Source: an uncultured Armatimonadota bacterium (GTDB taxonomy: Bacteria; Armatimonadota; Armatimonadia; Armatimonadales; Armatimonadaceae). From it: DNA of 63,830 nt. Positions 48,201 to 57,251 of the stretch are shown one piece after another. Below the pieces are notes generated by a model. It worked only from the letters and a program-made list of their open reading frames with translations. It did no database searches and was not told the DNA's origin. The stretch covers positions 1-63,830 of the forward strand of contig CAIVZM010000031.1 in assembly GCA_903910385.1 (NCBI GenBank), given 5' to 3'. The position numbers and the translations under genes are program-made. The first letter of the stretch is position 1; each line of letters begins with the position of its first letter.

Positions 48201-49043
48201 ATGCGTCTGGGATTGATGTCGTTTGGGAATGTGTCGCCGGAGATCGAGCGGATTACTGTCGCTCTTCGTGCGCGCGATGTTGATGTCGTGCAGACAGAAG
48301 AACCGCTGACCACTCCGGGCGCTGTCCGAAGGGAGGCGGCGCGTCTTCACCGAGCGGATTGCGACGGCATTGCGTTCATCGCCGGGGAGCAGGCGCCTGT
48401 TCAATTTTTCGGGCAGGCAATTGTGCATATCGGTTGCCCTGTCCTGCTTATCGGCGCGTTCGCTTCGGAGTTTTTCGACGCTTCGGCGGCGCTGTCGGAA
48501 ATCGGCGCCGCTTTTGATCGCTTTACCGGAACGGTGGACGCTGACGAACGCATCTTCGCCTGGTTGACGCAAAACAAGAAGACCGAACGGCAACCGGGCA
48601 TCGAAGCAGCACAAAAACTCTATGGTCAATTTATGACCGTTGGTGGTGACGGCATGGTCGATGCCGCCCTCTGGAAACGACAGTTCGGCGTTTCTCTGCT
48701 ACGGGGCGGAACGGAAACGGAATCAGATTTTTACGCCCTCGATGGAGACGCGCCCGCCGCTCTGGCGGCCCAGCTTTTGCGATTGATATCGGGCGGCGAA
48801 CCGTATCTGGTAGCCATCGACGCTCTGGGAAAATCCGAGCCTCTTCCGCCGGAAACCACCCTCGCCCAGATCGCACGTCTGCGCGGCGGATTCGTGTGCC
48901 GTTGCTTTTCCGGCATCGCAAATTTGGAGGTCTGGGAATCCGGGCTTATCGGTTCTCGTGTTTGGGCTATTCCCGGCAATTACGCTGTCGCGCTTCGCGC
49001 CGCCTGTGAAGCGCTGGACATTGACTTCAAATTTTGTGGATAA
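48201..49043 (+). CDS. Unassigned protein resembling the N-terminal region of fucose/arabinose isomerases
   Basis: 280 residues of alternating alpha/beta pattern. The N-terminus (MRLGLMSFGNVSPEIERITV, DCDGIAFIAGEQAPVQFF, CPVLLIGAFA) recalls the N-terminal fold of L-fucose and L-arabinose isomerases, and FMTVGGDGMVDAALWKRQ with the later YLVAIDALGKSEPL and GLIGSRVWAIPGNYAVALRA could fit the later domain of that superfamily. Length is about half of a full isomerase and I cannot identify the metal ligands. It begins 7 bases after the E2 stop, so it is probably co-transcribed and may share its regulation. A strong terminator closes the pair at 49155. Function unknown. Confidence 0.72.
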   Translation: MRLGLMSFGNVSPEIERITVALRARDVDVVQTEEPLTTPGAVRREAARLHRADCDGIAFIAGEQAPVQFFGQAIVHIGCPVLLIGAFASEFFDASAALSEIGAAFDRFTGTVDADERIFAWLTQNKKTERQPGIEAAQKLYGQFMTVGGDGMVDAALWKRQFGVSLLRGGTETESDFYALDGDAPAALAAQLLRLISGGEPYLVAIDALGKSEPLPPETTLAQIARLRGGFVCRCFSGIANLEVWESGLIGSRVWAIPGNYAVALRAACEALDIDFKFCG

Positions 49044-49154
49044 CCCTTCGCCTGTCGGTGATGCGCTTCGGAAAGTTCTGACAGGAAAACGAATTATTTC
49101 TTTATCTTTTTTCCAGATTAGGGCGATATTATAGAGAATCTAAAAATATTAGTT

Positions 49155-49182
49155 GGGGGGAGGAACGCCTTGCCCCCTTTTT
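49155..49182 (+). terminator. Rho-independent terminator after the E2 pair
   Basis: A G-run at 49155-49160 followed by AGG pairs with CCT and CCCCC at 49168-49177 around the loop aacg, ending in TTTTT. The stem is interrupted by TG, still stable. It lies 112 bases after the stop of the isomerase-like gene and 80 before the ABC exporter. Confidence 0.82.
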
Positions 49183-49262
49183 GTGTTTGTAGACGGGGAT
49201 AGAGTTTCCCACAGGTGATTGTTTATCGGCGTAACACGCCGCCACGGAAAGGGCCACCGCGA

Positions 49263-51545
49263 ATGACGGTTCAAGAGCGAGACCAGGCCGCACAGGATGA
49301 GCGCCCCCAAATTCCTTCGACCAATGGAGTAGCTGGCAACAGCGACGCCGACAACGAAATTCTCATTTCGGAAATCGCCGATATTGTCCCGGAAGATGGA
49401 CATATCTTCGGGAAACGCGAAGTACGTGTCACCCGGAAATCGGTGAGCGTCTTCGACGCATCCGGTGTTCAATTGCTCACGGTTCCCATGTTGGAGATCA
49501 AATCCGCCCGCACCGAGTCTCTGGTCGGCGGATCGCGATTGGAATTGACAACGACTTCCGGCATTATGCCTATTGCGGAATTCACTGCATCCGTCGCCCC
49601 CCGGTTCTCCGAGATGGCGCGTGGCATCGAGCAGTTGGCGAAAGGCGAAGATTTCGCCATCAAACTCGCCTACGAAAAGACGCGCTGCGAAAAATGCGGG
49701 CGACTCTTACCGGAAAAGGACGGACGTTGCCCTGCCTGCGTCAAGCGACTGACTGTACTCAAGCGGATTTTCGGATACATGGGGCCGTATAGAAAAGCGG
49801 CAATCCTGTCCTTGACCGCTACATCGCTAACGGCGATTTCCAGCACGTTCCTGACGCCCTACCTGACCCGCTATATCACTGATAGCGTTCTGACCAATGC
49901 CGGCAGCCGGACGATGGCGGAGAATCTTCCTCGTCTGACTTTCGCCATTGGCGGAATGCTGTTCGCTCTGTTGCTTGGAGTATGTCTGCAATTCCTGCGG
50001 AGTAGCAACTCTATTTATATGTCTTCCAATATTGCCAAAGACCTTCGAGCAAGTGTCTATCGGGCATTGGAACACCTGCAACTCAGTTTCTACGATAAAA
50101 AGCAACTCGGCGCGATTATCAGCCGTGTGACGCAAGATACGGATCGCGTCTGGGGCTTTCTGGTAGACGGTCTGCCTTATCTCGTTTCCATGCCATTGAC
50201 CCTGATCGGTGGATTAGGAGCCGGACTTTTCCTTTCCTGGAAACTGACTCTGGCAATTTTGTTGCCGGTTCCCTTCGTTGCGCTGGTAACGACGACAATC
50301 TGGAAGCCGCTGTCACAGCGATACCACCGCGTTGGCGCAAAATGGGGTCGTCTTCATACGCAACTCAACGAATCTCTGAACGGTATCCGTGTTGTCAAGG
50401 CGTTCGTTCAGGAAAAAGGCGAGTGGAGCAAGTTCGAAACGCGGAATAACGATCTGGCGGAAGCGGGCATGACCGCCGACAAGTTCTGGATCCGCGCCGA
50501 AAACACGGTCGGTCTGCTGGTCGGTCTCGGGCCTTTGATCAACTGGGGCTATGGCGGTTATCTGATGCTGACCGGAGAAATCACGCTGGGAACTGTTATG
50601 GCGATGCAGATTCTGCTATGGCAGGTCTACGGCCCCTTGCAGTGGTTCGGGCAATTGAACAACTGGTTCAGCCGCGCCATGGCAGGAGCCGAGCGCATCT
50701 TCGAAGTCATTGACGCGCAGCCGGAAGGCTACGATAAGAAGGACGCTGTCGTCATGCCAAATATGCGCGGCGATGTCACCTTCGATAACGTTCGCTTCGG
50801 TTATGATAAATCGAATCCTGTCCTGAAAGGCATTGATCTGGATGTCAAGGCAGGGGAGATGATCGGCTTGGTCGGGAAGTCGGGAGCCGGAAAGTCCACC
50901 ACGATCAACCTGCTGTGTCGATTCTATGAATCGGATGCAGGAAGTCTGAAGGTGGATGGCGTCGATGTCAAAGACATTGCGCTCGAAGACCTCCGGCGTC
51001 ATATAGGGATCGTTCTGCAGGAACCTTTCCTGTTCAACGGCACCATTGCGGACAACATCCGCTATGGTAAACCCGATGCGACCCTGGAAGATGTCATGGA
51101 AGCGGCGCGAGCCGCATGTTGCCACGATTTTATCGTCGCCAAGCCGGACGGATATGATACTCAGGTAGGAGAAAAAGGCGGCAAACTCTCCGGTGGTGAG
51201 AAACAACGTGTCTCCATCGCACGCGCTATCCTGCATAACCCACGGATCCTGATTCTGGATGAAGCGACCTCTTCGGTGGACGTTGAAACGGAAAAGAAGA
51301 TTCAGGTAGCTATTGGTAACCTGACGAAGGGAAGGACGACATTTGCGATTGCGCACCGGCTCTCAACGCTCCGTAATGCAGACCGCTTGGTCGTCATCGA
51401 TAAAGGCAAGATTGCGGAAGTCGGTACGCATGAAGAATTGATTGCGCAAAAGGGTATCTTCTACAGCCTCGTCGAGACTCAGAAGCAGACTTCCAAAGCG
51501 ATTGCGGAAGCGCGTTCTGATATTGCTATCGAGGAAGAAGGTTAA
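49263..51545 (+). CDS. ABC exporter with N-terminal PH-like region and zinc ribbon
   Basis: Half-size type IV ABC exporter (760 residues) with an added N-terminus. Residues 30-130 form a beta-rich, PH-like region (IFGKREVRVTRKSVSVFDAS, GGSRLELTTTSGIMPIAEF). Residues 142-159 are a zinc ribbon, CEKCGRLLPEKDGRCPAC (C142, C145, C156, C159). The six-helix permease region spans 165-470. The nucleotide-binding domain has Walker A GLVGKSGAGKSTTINLL, signature LSGGEKQR, Walker B RILILDEATSSVD and H-loop AIAHRLSTLRNADRL. ATG 49263 is preferred to the open frame from 49215. The DUF1854 gene follows after 207 bases. I recall exporters of this shape annotated as cyanophycin-metabolism-associated ABC transporters paired with DUF1854. 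No cyanophycin synthetase is in the window. The substrate is unknown. Confidence 0.93.
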   Translation: MTVQERDQAAQDERPQIPSTNGVAGNSDADNEILISEIADIVPEDGHIFGKREVRVTRKSVSVFDASGVQLLTVPMLEIKSARTESLVGGSRLELTTTSGIMPIAEFTASVAPRFSEMARGIEQLAKGEDFAIKLAYEKTRCEKCGRLLPEKDGRCPACVKRLTVLKRIFGYMGPYRKAAILSLTATSLTAISSTFLTPYLTRYITDSVLTNAGSRTMAENLPRLTFAIGGMLFALLLGVCLQFLRSSNSIYMSSNIAKDLRASVYRALEHLQLSFYDKKQLGAIISRVTQDTDRVWGFLVDGLPYLVSMPLTLIGGLGAGLFLSWKLTLAILLPVPFVALVTTTIWKPLSQRYHRVGAKWGRLHTQLNESLNGIRVVKAFVQEKGEWSKFETRNNDLAEAGMTADKFWIRAENTVGLLVGLGPLINWGYGGYLMLTGEITLGTVMAMQILLWQVYGPLQWFGQLNNWFSRAMAGAERIFEVIDAQPEGYDKKDAVVMPNMRGDVTFDNVRFGYDKSNPVLKGIDLDVKAGEMIGLVGKSGAGKSTTINLLCRFYESDAGSLKVDGVDVKDIALEDLRRHIGIVLQEPFLFNGTIADNIRYGKPDATLEDVMEAARAACCHDFIVAKPDGYDTQVGEKGGKLSGGEKQRVSIARAILHNPRILILDEATSSVDVETEKKIQVAIGNLTKGRTTFAIAHRLSTLRNADRLVVIDKGKIAEVGTHEELIAQKGIFYSLVETQKQTSKAIAEARSDIAIEEEG

Positions 51546-51554
51546 GTCGTAACC

Positions 51555-51580
51555 GGCTGGCGAAGTGCGCTTCGCCAGCC
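51555..51580 (+). terminator. Hairpin between ABC exporter and DUF1854 genes
   Basis: GGCTGGCGAAG (51555-51565) and CTTCGCCAGCC (51570-51580) form an 11-base perfect stem with a TGCG loop, 10 bases after the exporter stop. No T run follows, so it may attenuate or stabilise the transcript rather than end it. Confidence 0.55.
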
Positions 51581-51752
51581 GAAGCAACGGCTCCTCGGTG
51601 AGCGCAATATTGAACATTAATGCCGGAAGAACGGGCGGTGGTAAGACCGCCTGTTCCCCCGGATGCTGTCGGGCGAAAAGAACAGGGATGCCTATGGCAT
51701 TTTCTATAAGGAGACCGACAGCGCTTCCCTTTGAAGAACAGGATAGCGATTT

Positions 51753-52346
51753 ATGGATACTGCGGTATTAGAAAAACCTGAAGCAAAAGCGGACGAAGTG
51801 GCAAAGGCCGCTCCGGATTTTCCTCAGACGCAGGAGTTTGTGACGCCAAAAATCAGTCGAATGGAGATGCTGAAGCTTTTTTATAAGCCAGAAGGCACTC
51901 TGCGGTTGACCATTGAGCGTAACCCGGAAGGCTGGGAGAATTTTTCCTATCCGACCGTAAAGCTTTATCAGGCGGCACCCCTTTCCTCGCCGGGACGATA
52001 TATCGTCCTGCACGATGGAAAAGGGGAGGAGATAACGATGTCGGATCACATCGATCAATTCTCGCCGGATTCTCGCGCCATCGCGGAAGATGAAATCCGT
52101 CGTCGTTACCTGACAGCGAAGATCCAATCCGTAACCAGCATAAAAGTTGAATTTGGCATAACTTACTGGACGGTGCTAACAGATAAAGGCGAACGTGATT
52201 TCGTTGTGCAAAGTCTCACCGAATCCTGTATCTGGCTCTCCGACCGTCACCTGTTGATCATCGATGTGGATGGAAATCGCTTCGAGATTCTGGATCGTTT
52301 CATCCTTGACGAAACCAGCCGAACTAATCTGGCGCTGGTGCTTTAA
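51753..52346 (+). CDS. DUF1854 family protein, partner of the ABC exporter
   Basis: 197 residues. About residues 45-195 match DUF1854 as I remember it: TIERNPEGWENFSYPTVKLY, AIAEDEIRRRYLTAKIQSVT, FGITYWTVLTDKGERDFVVQ and LLIIDVDGNRFEILDRF. It is soluble with no signal peptide or membrane segment. Members usually sit beside an ABC exporter like the one at 49263; this location fits, with 207 bases and a hairpin between. NCBI names such proteins cyanophycin metabolism-associated, a label based on gene context. Biochemical role unknown. The ribosome site is weak (AGGA 11 bases upstream). Confidence 0.9.
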   Translation: MDTAVLEKPEAKADEVAKAAPDFPQTQEFVTPKISRMEMLKLFYKPEGTLRLTIERNPEGWENFSYPTVKLYQAAPLSSPGRYIVLHDGKGEEITMSDHIDQFSPDSRAIAEDEIRRRYLTAKIQSVTSIKVEFGITYWTVLTDKGERDFVVQSLTESCIWLSDRHLLIIDVDGNRFEILDRFILDETSRTNLALVL

Positions 52347-52434
52347 GAGACTGTTCGCTTCGCGCCCAGGCGGAAACACATTTTTCGCTCTGGTGCGAAG
52401 TTAGCGGCTTTGATTTCCGTCACCAAACCGTACT

Positions 52435-52647
52435 ATGCAGACATTTACGCTTTCTGAAGAGTTCATCACGCTGGGGCAGTTGATCAAGATGCTCGGTCTC
52501 ATCGCTACGGGCGGTGAAATCAAGTTTTATCTGATCGAGCACGGCATCCGGGTCAACGGAGAACTGGAAAATAGACGCGGACGCAAGCTATATGCCAAAG
52601 ACGTGGTGGAAATAGAAGGCGAAACCCCCATCGAAATTACGGCATAA
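52435..52647 (+). CDS. S4-domain RNA-binding protein, small
   Basis: 70 residues, almost entirely an S4 alpha-L RNA-binding fold: LGQLIKMLGLIATGGEIKFY, LIEHGIRVNGELENRRGRKL and a final KDVVEIEG. It resembles YaaA (Bacillus) and YbcJ (E. coli) small S4 proteins. Its role is unassigned but ribosome-linked in related families. It stands 88 bases after DUF1854, same direction. Confidence 0.93.
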   Translation: MQTFTLSEEFITLGQLIKMLGLIATGGEIKFYLIEHGIRVNGELENRRGRKLYAKDVVEIEGETPIEITA

Positions 52648-52709
52648 TAAGACAATGGAACAACATGCCATCGCTGGCATCATTCATGCAGAATGGTTGT
52701 TGTCGCTAC

Positions 52710-53099
52710 CTATGGCGGCGCTGGCGTTGCAGGTCGTGGTGTAGGGTGCGGCGTTGCAGCAAGGGAGCGGAAAAATAGCGAACTTCCCTGTGAGGCGATA
52801 ATCGCTCCTGCGATGCACATCAGAAGCAATAACGCAATCTTCTTCACAAAGTCTATCAGAGATGCCGTAATTGCGGATGTCGCTGATGCTGTCGCTGATG
52901 CTGTCACAGATGCTGTCACAGATGCGGTGGCAGCGGTTGTAGGAGTCGTGCCTGCCTTCGGCGTCGCTACGGGCGTAGGCATAGGCACAGGTTGCGGCGC
53001 ACTGTTGAATATGCCATAAGCCTGATAAAACACATCCGCAACGAGGGCGACGCCCAAGATGAAGACTACAAGACCCAGAAACGCCCCTATCAATTTCAT
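52710..53099 (-). CDS. Small membrane protein with Ala/Thr repeat linker
   Basis: 129 residues, not recognised. Two hydrophobic segments (GAFLGLVVFILGVALVADVF at about 5-24 and KIALLLLMCIAGAIIASQ at about 89-106) flank a Pro/Thr/Ala-rich linker containing TASV/TASA repeats coded by a 12-base tandem repeat (52879-52926). The tail is Pro/Thr-rich. The open frame begins at 53204, but ATG 53099 starts directly before the first membrane segment. The ribosome site is weak. It lies 140 bases downstream of the M61 peptidase gene in the same direction. Confidence 0.55.
   Translation of the reverse strand: MKLIGAFLGLVVFILGVALVADVFYQAYGIFNSAPQPVPMPTPVATPKAGTTPTTAATASVTASVTASATASATSAITASLIDFVKKIALLLLMCIAGAIIASQGSSLFFRSLAATPHPTPRPATPAPP
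52879..52926. repeat. 12-bp tandem repeat in the small membrane-protein gene
   Basis: Four 12-base units: two of gtcgctgatgct then gtcacagatgct and gtcacagatgcg. They encode a TASV/TASA repeat in the linker of the membrane protein. Confidence 0.9.
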
Positions 53100-53239
53100 A
53101 GATAACGCGCCATCGTAACACGGGCAAAATTTACTGTCAAGGAAAGAAGATGTCGCTGGAGCGATAATTGACCTGAAGTTGCCCCGATTGACCCGATAAA
53201 CCACGCTTTAGCTTGTCAAGCTGATATTAAGGAGGCCTC

Positions 53240-55138
53240 TCACGGAGACTGGAAAGCGCCGACCGGGGTTCCGGCGGAATCTGATATCGCTCGACCGATA
53301 AGACTCGTGCGGATCGCCTTCTGAAGGGGTGTCGCCTCTGCGATCAGACGTAGCTCATACGCCGTCTCCTTTTTTTCGCCAACGGTCAGCGTAATCGAAC
53401 GAGTCACGTTATCGCGGCGAATGCTCAACGCAATATCCTGATCTTGGCTGACATCGCCAAAAATCGTTCCGTCGATATCACGGATATTTTTGCCGTTGAC
53501 AGCAAGCAGAATATCGCCTTCTTTTAATCCGGAGCGTTCCGCCGGTCCATTTTTGATCAGCGAACCGATACGGATTCCCTCCGCTGTCGGCGTCAGCGTA
53601 TTTACATCAATGCCGAAATCAGGAATCGATAATGCGGCGAATATCAGATTGAGTCCTGCTGACTCCAGTATTTCCTTCAGGGGCAATTCGGTTGTAGAGC
53701 GGAGGGTCTTATCAAAAAACGCGGTCAAGTCGCTTCCGGTAAGTCGGGACGCCGTCCGTTCGATCTCTCCTTCGGGATATCCCTGTCCGCGCTTATCTGT
53801 CTCGGAAAACAGCGTCTTCATCAGGTCATCCGTCCCCACACGATTTTTGGAGACTCTTCGCATTTCGATATCCAGCAACAGACCGACGACTAATCCCTTC
53901 TCATAGTAGGAAAGTCCATCGAACCCTTCGGAGCGACCCTCCCATGCCTTCAATGATGCGGTTTCCAGAGTCACACGCTTACGTGAGGGATTGTTTTGTA
54001 CTAACCCGATCGTATATGCCATGTAAGAGCGCCAGTAATCCTGACTCACCAGTCCTGCTTCCAGCAATATTCTCGGCGCATAGTAATCTGTCACTCCCTC
54101 CAGCCACCACAGGTCTCTTACTCGTACCTCTCTGGTGTAATCGAAAGGACCCAGTTTATCCGGTCGTATTCGCTTCACATTCCAGGCGTGAACAAATTCA
54201 TGGGCGATAACGCTCAGGGAATCCGGGTCCGCCGTGCGAATAGCGCTCAGAGGCAACGTAATCACGGTGGAGTTCAGGTGTTCCAGACCCGCAATGCCGA
54301 CAGTGACTTCCGGTGCGCGAAAATGAAAGATATAACGGGGAAAAGGAGATTTGCCGCCTCCGATGACACGAATACCCGCTTCGGCTATCTTCCAGCAGGC
54401 TTCGGTGAATTTGCGGTGTGATCTGCCTGATGCCCCGACAATCACGACGCTGACAGGAACTCCCGCTATCGTCCGGTCATAACGATCGAACTTGCCCAGG
54501 TCTGCGGGATTATCGGCGAGACTGTCGTAATCTTTTGCCGTAAAGGTCGCGTTATCGGCGCCGGGGTCATTCGCGGAAGCGATCTTCCATCCTTCCGGAA
54601 CTTTATAGGTCACACTGCACGGGACGCTTTTCCCTCCCACAACATAGGTTAGGGAAGCCGGTCCGGGAACGAAACCATTGGTCTCATCGAGGTAGGGCGC
54701 AAAAAAGCCGTAGTCCCGCCCTCCCGTCGCACCTGGGCCTACAGCGTCCGGATCCCGGTCAATCGCCCTGAGGTCGTAGGAAAGGATGACGTCTCCCTTA
54801 CCGCCGCCAGTTACCTTATACGTCAGTTTATCGGGATGAGTGACCAGAAGCGGTTTTCCGTCACCATCGGTTGCGGTGACATTCTCAATGTTCTTGTAAG
54901 CGTTGGTCAGTACATACCAACCCGGCGACCATGCCGGTAAAGCAAAAGAAATTGTCGCCTCGGTGACGCCTTCCGCCCGAGCGGTCACCCTATATCGTTT
55001 ATTCGCGGTATCCGCTACTGTGACTGTGTAACTGATGTGATGCGGCGGTGCAGCGAAAGAAGGGGAGGCAAAGCAAAGGAAGCAGAGCAGCGAAAAGATA
55101 AGTAACGGCAGGCGGCTAAGCGGGCAATTTATTTTCAC
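53240..55138 (-). CDS. M61-family aminopeptidase with PDZ domain, exported
   Basis: Zinc peptidase of the glycyl aminopeptidase M61 family, 632 residues. The signal peptide is LLIFSLLCFLCFASPSFA (1-29). An N-terminal beta-sandwich follows (SYTVTVADTANKRYRVTARA, ALPAWSPGWYVL), then the GLEHLNST motif (284-291). The zinc-binding HEFVHAWN gives H313, E314 and H317, and E347 in RDLWWLEGVTDYYA is the third ligand. A PDZ domain occupies about 510-600 (GSLIKNGPAERSGLKEGDIL). This order (beta domain, M61, PDZ) is standard. Acts in the periplasm or at the surface. Confidence 0.93.
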   Translation of the reverse strand: MKINCPLSRLPLLIFSLLCFLCFASPSFAAPPHHISYTVTVADTANKRYRVTARAEGVTEATISFALPAWSPGWYVLTNAYKNIENVTATDGDGKPLLVTHPDKLTYKVTGGGKGDVILSYDLRAIDRDPDAVGPGATGGRDYGFFAPYLDETNGFVPGPASLTYVVGGKSVPCSVTYKVPEGWKIASANDPGADNATFTAKDYDSLADNPADLGKFDRYDRTIAGVPVSVVIVGASGRSHRKFTEACWKIAEAGIRVIGGGKSPFPRYIFHFRAPEVTVGIAGLEHLNSTVITLPLSAIRTADPDSLSVIAHEFVHAWNVKRIRPDKLGPFDYTREVRVRDLWWLEGVTDYYAPRILLEAGLVSQDYWRSYMAYTIGLVQNNPSRKRVTLETASLKAWEGRSEGFDGLSYYEKGLVVGLLLDIEMRRVSKNRVGTDDLMKTLFSETDKRGQGYPEGEIERTASRLTGSDLTAFFDKTLRSTTELPLKEILESAGLNLIFAALSIPDFGIDVNTLTPTAEGIRIGSLIKNGPAERSGLKEGDILLAVNGKNIRDIDGTIFGDVSQDQDIALSIRRDNVTRSITLTVGEKKETAYELRLIAEATPLQKAIRTSLIGRAISDSAGTPVGAFQSP

Positions 55139-55191
55139 ACTTCTGCCTACTGTCCGCCGCCCGTTGCCAGTTCCATCGTCTTTGCGTTGAC

Positions 55192-56034
55192 TCAGCGTTT
55201 CTGGGAAGAGGTGACGCGAACATCGTCGGAAAGCATCTCGCGAAGTCGTTTCAAGGCGCGTTGTTGAAGGCGTGAGACATGCATCTGCGAGATATTCAGC
55301 TTGATAGCGATTTTTGCCTGACTCATTTCATCGAAAAATCGCAGGGCTATGACTTCGCGCTCGCGTGGACCGAGAAGTTCGAGAGCGGTACGAAGATCAC
55401 CGAAGGTCTCTATTTCCCGAAGGGTCTTGTCCTGACCGCCCAGCATATCCATGAGAGATGCCGCATCGAGCATCGCATGCCCTTCCAGATGCGTATCCAG
55501 CGATAGCAGATTGACCGCTTCGCTCGAATCCATCGCCTCACGCACTTCCTCTTCGGTAATGCCAAGGCGGTCCGCCAGTTCGGTAAGGGTGGGAGTGTGT
55601 CCCAGTTCCTGGGTAAGCGTCACGGATGTGCGGCGAGTCGCTTGATGTAATTCGTGCAACCATCGTGGGACTTTGATCCCTACCGCTTTATCCCGGAAAT
55701 ACCGTTTGATCTCTCCCAGAATCGTGGGTGTGGCATAGGTCGAAAATCGGGTTCCCTGCGATGGATTATAACGATCCAGTGCATTGATCAGACCAATGTT
55801 ACCGACCTGAATCAAATCATCAATAGCTTCGCCAGCGCCAATGAAACGGGCTGCAATAGAGCGAACGAGGCGCTGATGATGGATAATCAGCATCTCACGG
55901 AGTTGCCAATCCCGGGTGACTGCATATTCTGTGGACAGGCGTTCCAATTCGTGCGGCGGTAGAGGAGTATTCTCCACAGTCCACGAATTCAGGCCCGATG
56001 TTGAGGGCGCATCAATCTCGGTTCGGATTGCCAT
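55192..56034 (-). CDS. SigB/SigF-type alternative sigma factor
   Basis: Sigma-70 group 3 factor, 280 residues, closest to the general-stress/sporulation SigB-SigF type. Region 2 shows GEAIDDLIQVGNIGLINALD and GTRFSTYATPTILGEIKRYF. Region 3 has VKVPRWLHEL-like sequence (IKVPRWLHELHQATRRTSVT). Region 4 is LLGPREREVIALRFFDEMSQ with SQMHVSRLQQRALKRL helix-turn-helix. No anti-sigma or anti-anti-sigma gene is adjacent, so control must come from elsewhere. A second sigma factor (ECF) lies 2.3 kb to the right. Confidence 0.93.
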   Translation of the reverse strand: MAIRTEIDAPSTSGLNSWTVENTPLPPHELERLSTEYAVTRDWQLREMLIIHHQRLVRSIAARFIGAGEAIDDLIQVGNIGLINALDRYNPSQGTRFSTYATPTILGEIKRYFRDKAVGIKVPRWLHELHQATRRTSVTLTQELGHTPTLTELADRLGITEEEVREAMDSSEAVNLLSLDTHLEGHAMLDAASLMDMLGGQDKTLREIETFGDLRTALELLGPREREVIALRFFDEMSQAKIAIKLNISQMHVSRLQQRALKRLREMLSDDVRVTSSQKR

Positions 56035-56273
56035 GATAGCGATGCTTCTCCTCGTATCCCACGATGCGAGGTGTCAAAGTGCACTTTATAGGTAATCAAT
56101 GGAGAGGCGCTCACCGCTGATTCCTATAACTGATTGTCAGTTTTTGATGAGTGTTCTGCTAAACGCCTAAAAAGTGAGACATTTAACAAAATCATTCGCT
56201 AACCTCTGGTCGCCCGGTGAAGGCGGACTAACAACATCTTTAGAGGGCGCTTAACGCCCGAATGTTGGGATTA

Positions 56274-57251
56274 TTAATGCAATTCAGACGAGTGACCCGG
56301 GAACGCTTTCGCGGAAGGATCAAGGAACGTTTTTGCAAAATTTGCTGCGGTTCCAGCTTCGCCGAACCCGGTCGCAATTAGTTTCAGTTTCCCGACATAG
56401 GTACAGATATCGCCAGCGGCGTACACCCCTGGAATACTGGTCATCATAGTCGTATTGACTCGAATGACATTCTTTTCAATTTCGATGCCCCAGTCCTTGA
56501 TGGGACCGAGGTTCGTCAGAAAGCCAAGATTGAGCAGTAAATTATCGCACTCAACCATTTCTTCCTCACCAGTACGATTATCGAAAATGGTTACCGCTTC
56601 GAGGCGAGTTTCACCATGAATCGCCTTGAGTTCAGTGAATGTCCGCAAATCAACGGTCGATGCACTAACTTTCGCGATGCTGTCTTCATGGGCTTTAAAT
56701 CGGTCAGAGCGATGAATCTGAAGACAACGCGCCGCCGCCGGCCCCAGGGCCATCGCCCAATCGAAAGCCGAATCGCCGCCTCCGACGATCACGATACGTT
56801 TACCAGCGAAACCGCTGGTATCCGTAACAAAGTACTGGATGCCTTTGCCTTCTAATTCCGCCACGCCAGTGACATCAAGGCGACGGGGAATGAACGCTCC
56901 AACGCCCGCCGCGATTAAGACGGTTTTTGTCCAGTGGACGCCCTGATCCGTTGTCAGCTTGATGATGCCATCGCCTTGCGGCTCCAGATTCAACACTTTT
57001 TCACCCAAACATAGCGTCGGTTCGTACTGATTTGCCTGTTCGGTCAACATGGAGACCAGATCCTTCGCCAGGACACGGGGAAATCCGCCGACATCATAGA
57101 TATACTTTTCAGGATAAAGCGCGGATAATTGTCCTCCAAGTTGCCCCAGAGAATCAATGATCTTGGTGCGCATATTACGCAGGCCCGCATAGAATGCGCC
57201 GTAAAGTCCTGTGGGCCCACCCCCGATAATGGTAAAATCGTATATATCCAC
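56274..57251 (-). CDS. Thioredoxin-reductase-like ferredoxin/flavodoxin NADP reductase
   Basis: FAD- and NAD(P)H-binding oxidoreductase of 325 residues. The FAD dinucleotide motif is TIIGGGPTGLYGAFYAG, the second nucleotide site is IVIVGGGDSAFDWAMALG, and the C-terminal FAD segment is IPGVYAAGDICTYVGKLK. There is no CxxC redox pair, which separates it from thioredoxin reductase and points to the Bacillus YumC-type ferredoxin-NADP reductase. A 2Fe-2S ferredoxin is encoded 20 kb to the left. Downstream of its stop, CAACAT and ATGTTG flank a GGGCG/CGCCC hairpin (56234-56266). Confidence 0.92.
   Translation of the reverse strand: MDIYDFTIIGGGPTGLYGAFYAGLRNMRTKIIDSLGQLGGQLSALYPEKYIYDVGGFPRVLAKDLVSMLTEQANQYEPTLCLGEKVLNLEPQGDGIIKLTTDQGVHWTKTVLIAAGVGAFIPRRLDVTGVAELEGKGIQYFVTDTSGFAGKRIVIVGGGDSAFDWAMALGPAAARCLQIHRSDRFKAHEDSIAKVSASTVDLRTFTELKAIHGETRLEAVTIFDNRTGEEEMVECDNLLLNLGFLTNLGPIKDWGIEIEKNVIRVNTTMMTSIPGVYAAGDICTYVGKLKLIATGFGEAGTAANFAKTFLDPSAKAFPGHSSELH

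Noticed and set aside
52684-53127. 147-codon minus-strand frame over the small membrane-protein gene
   Set aside because: Different frame from the one with two membrane helices; repeat-driven open frame with Cys/Arg-rich composition.
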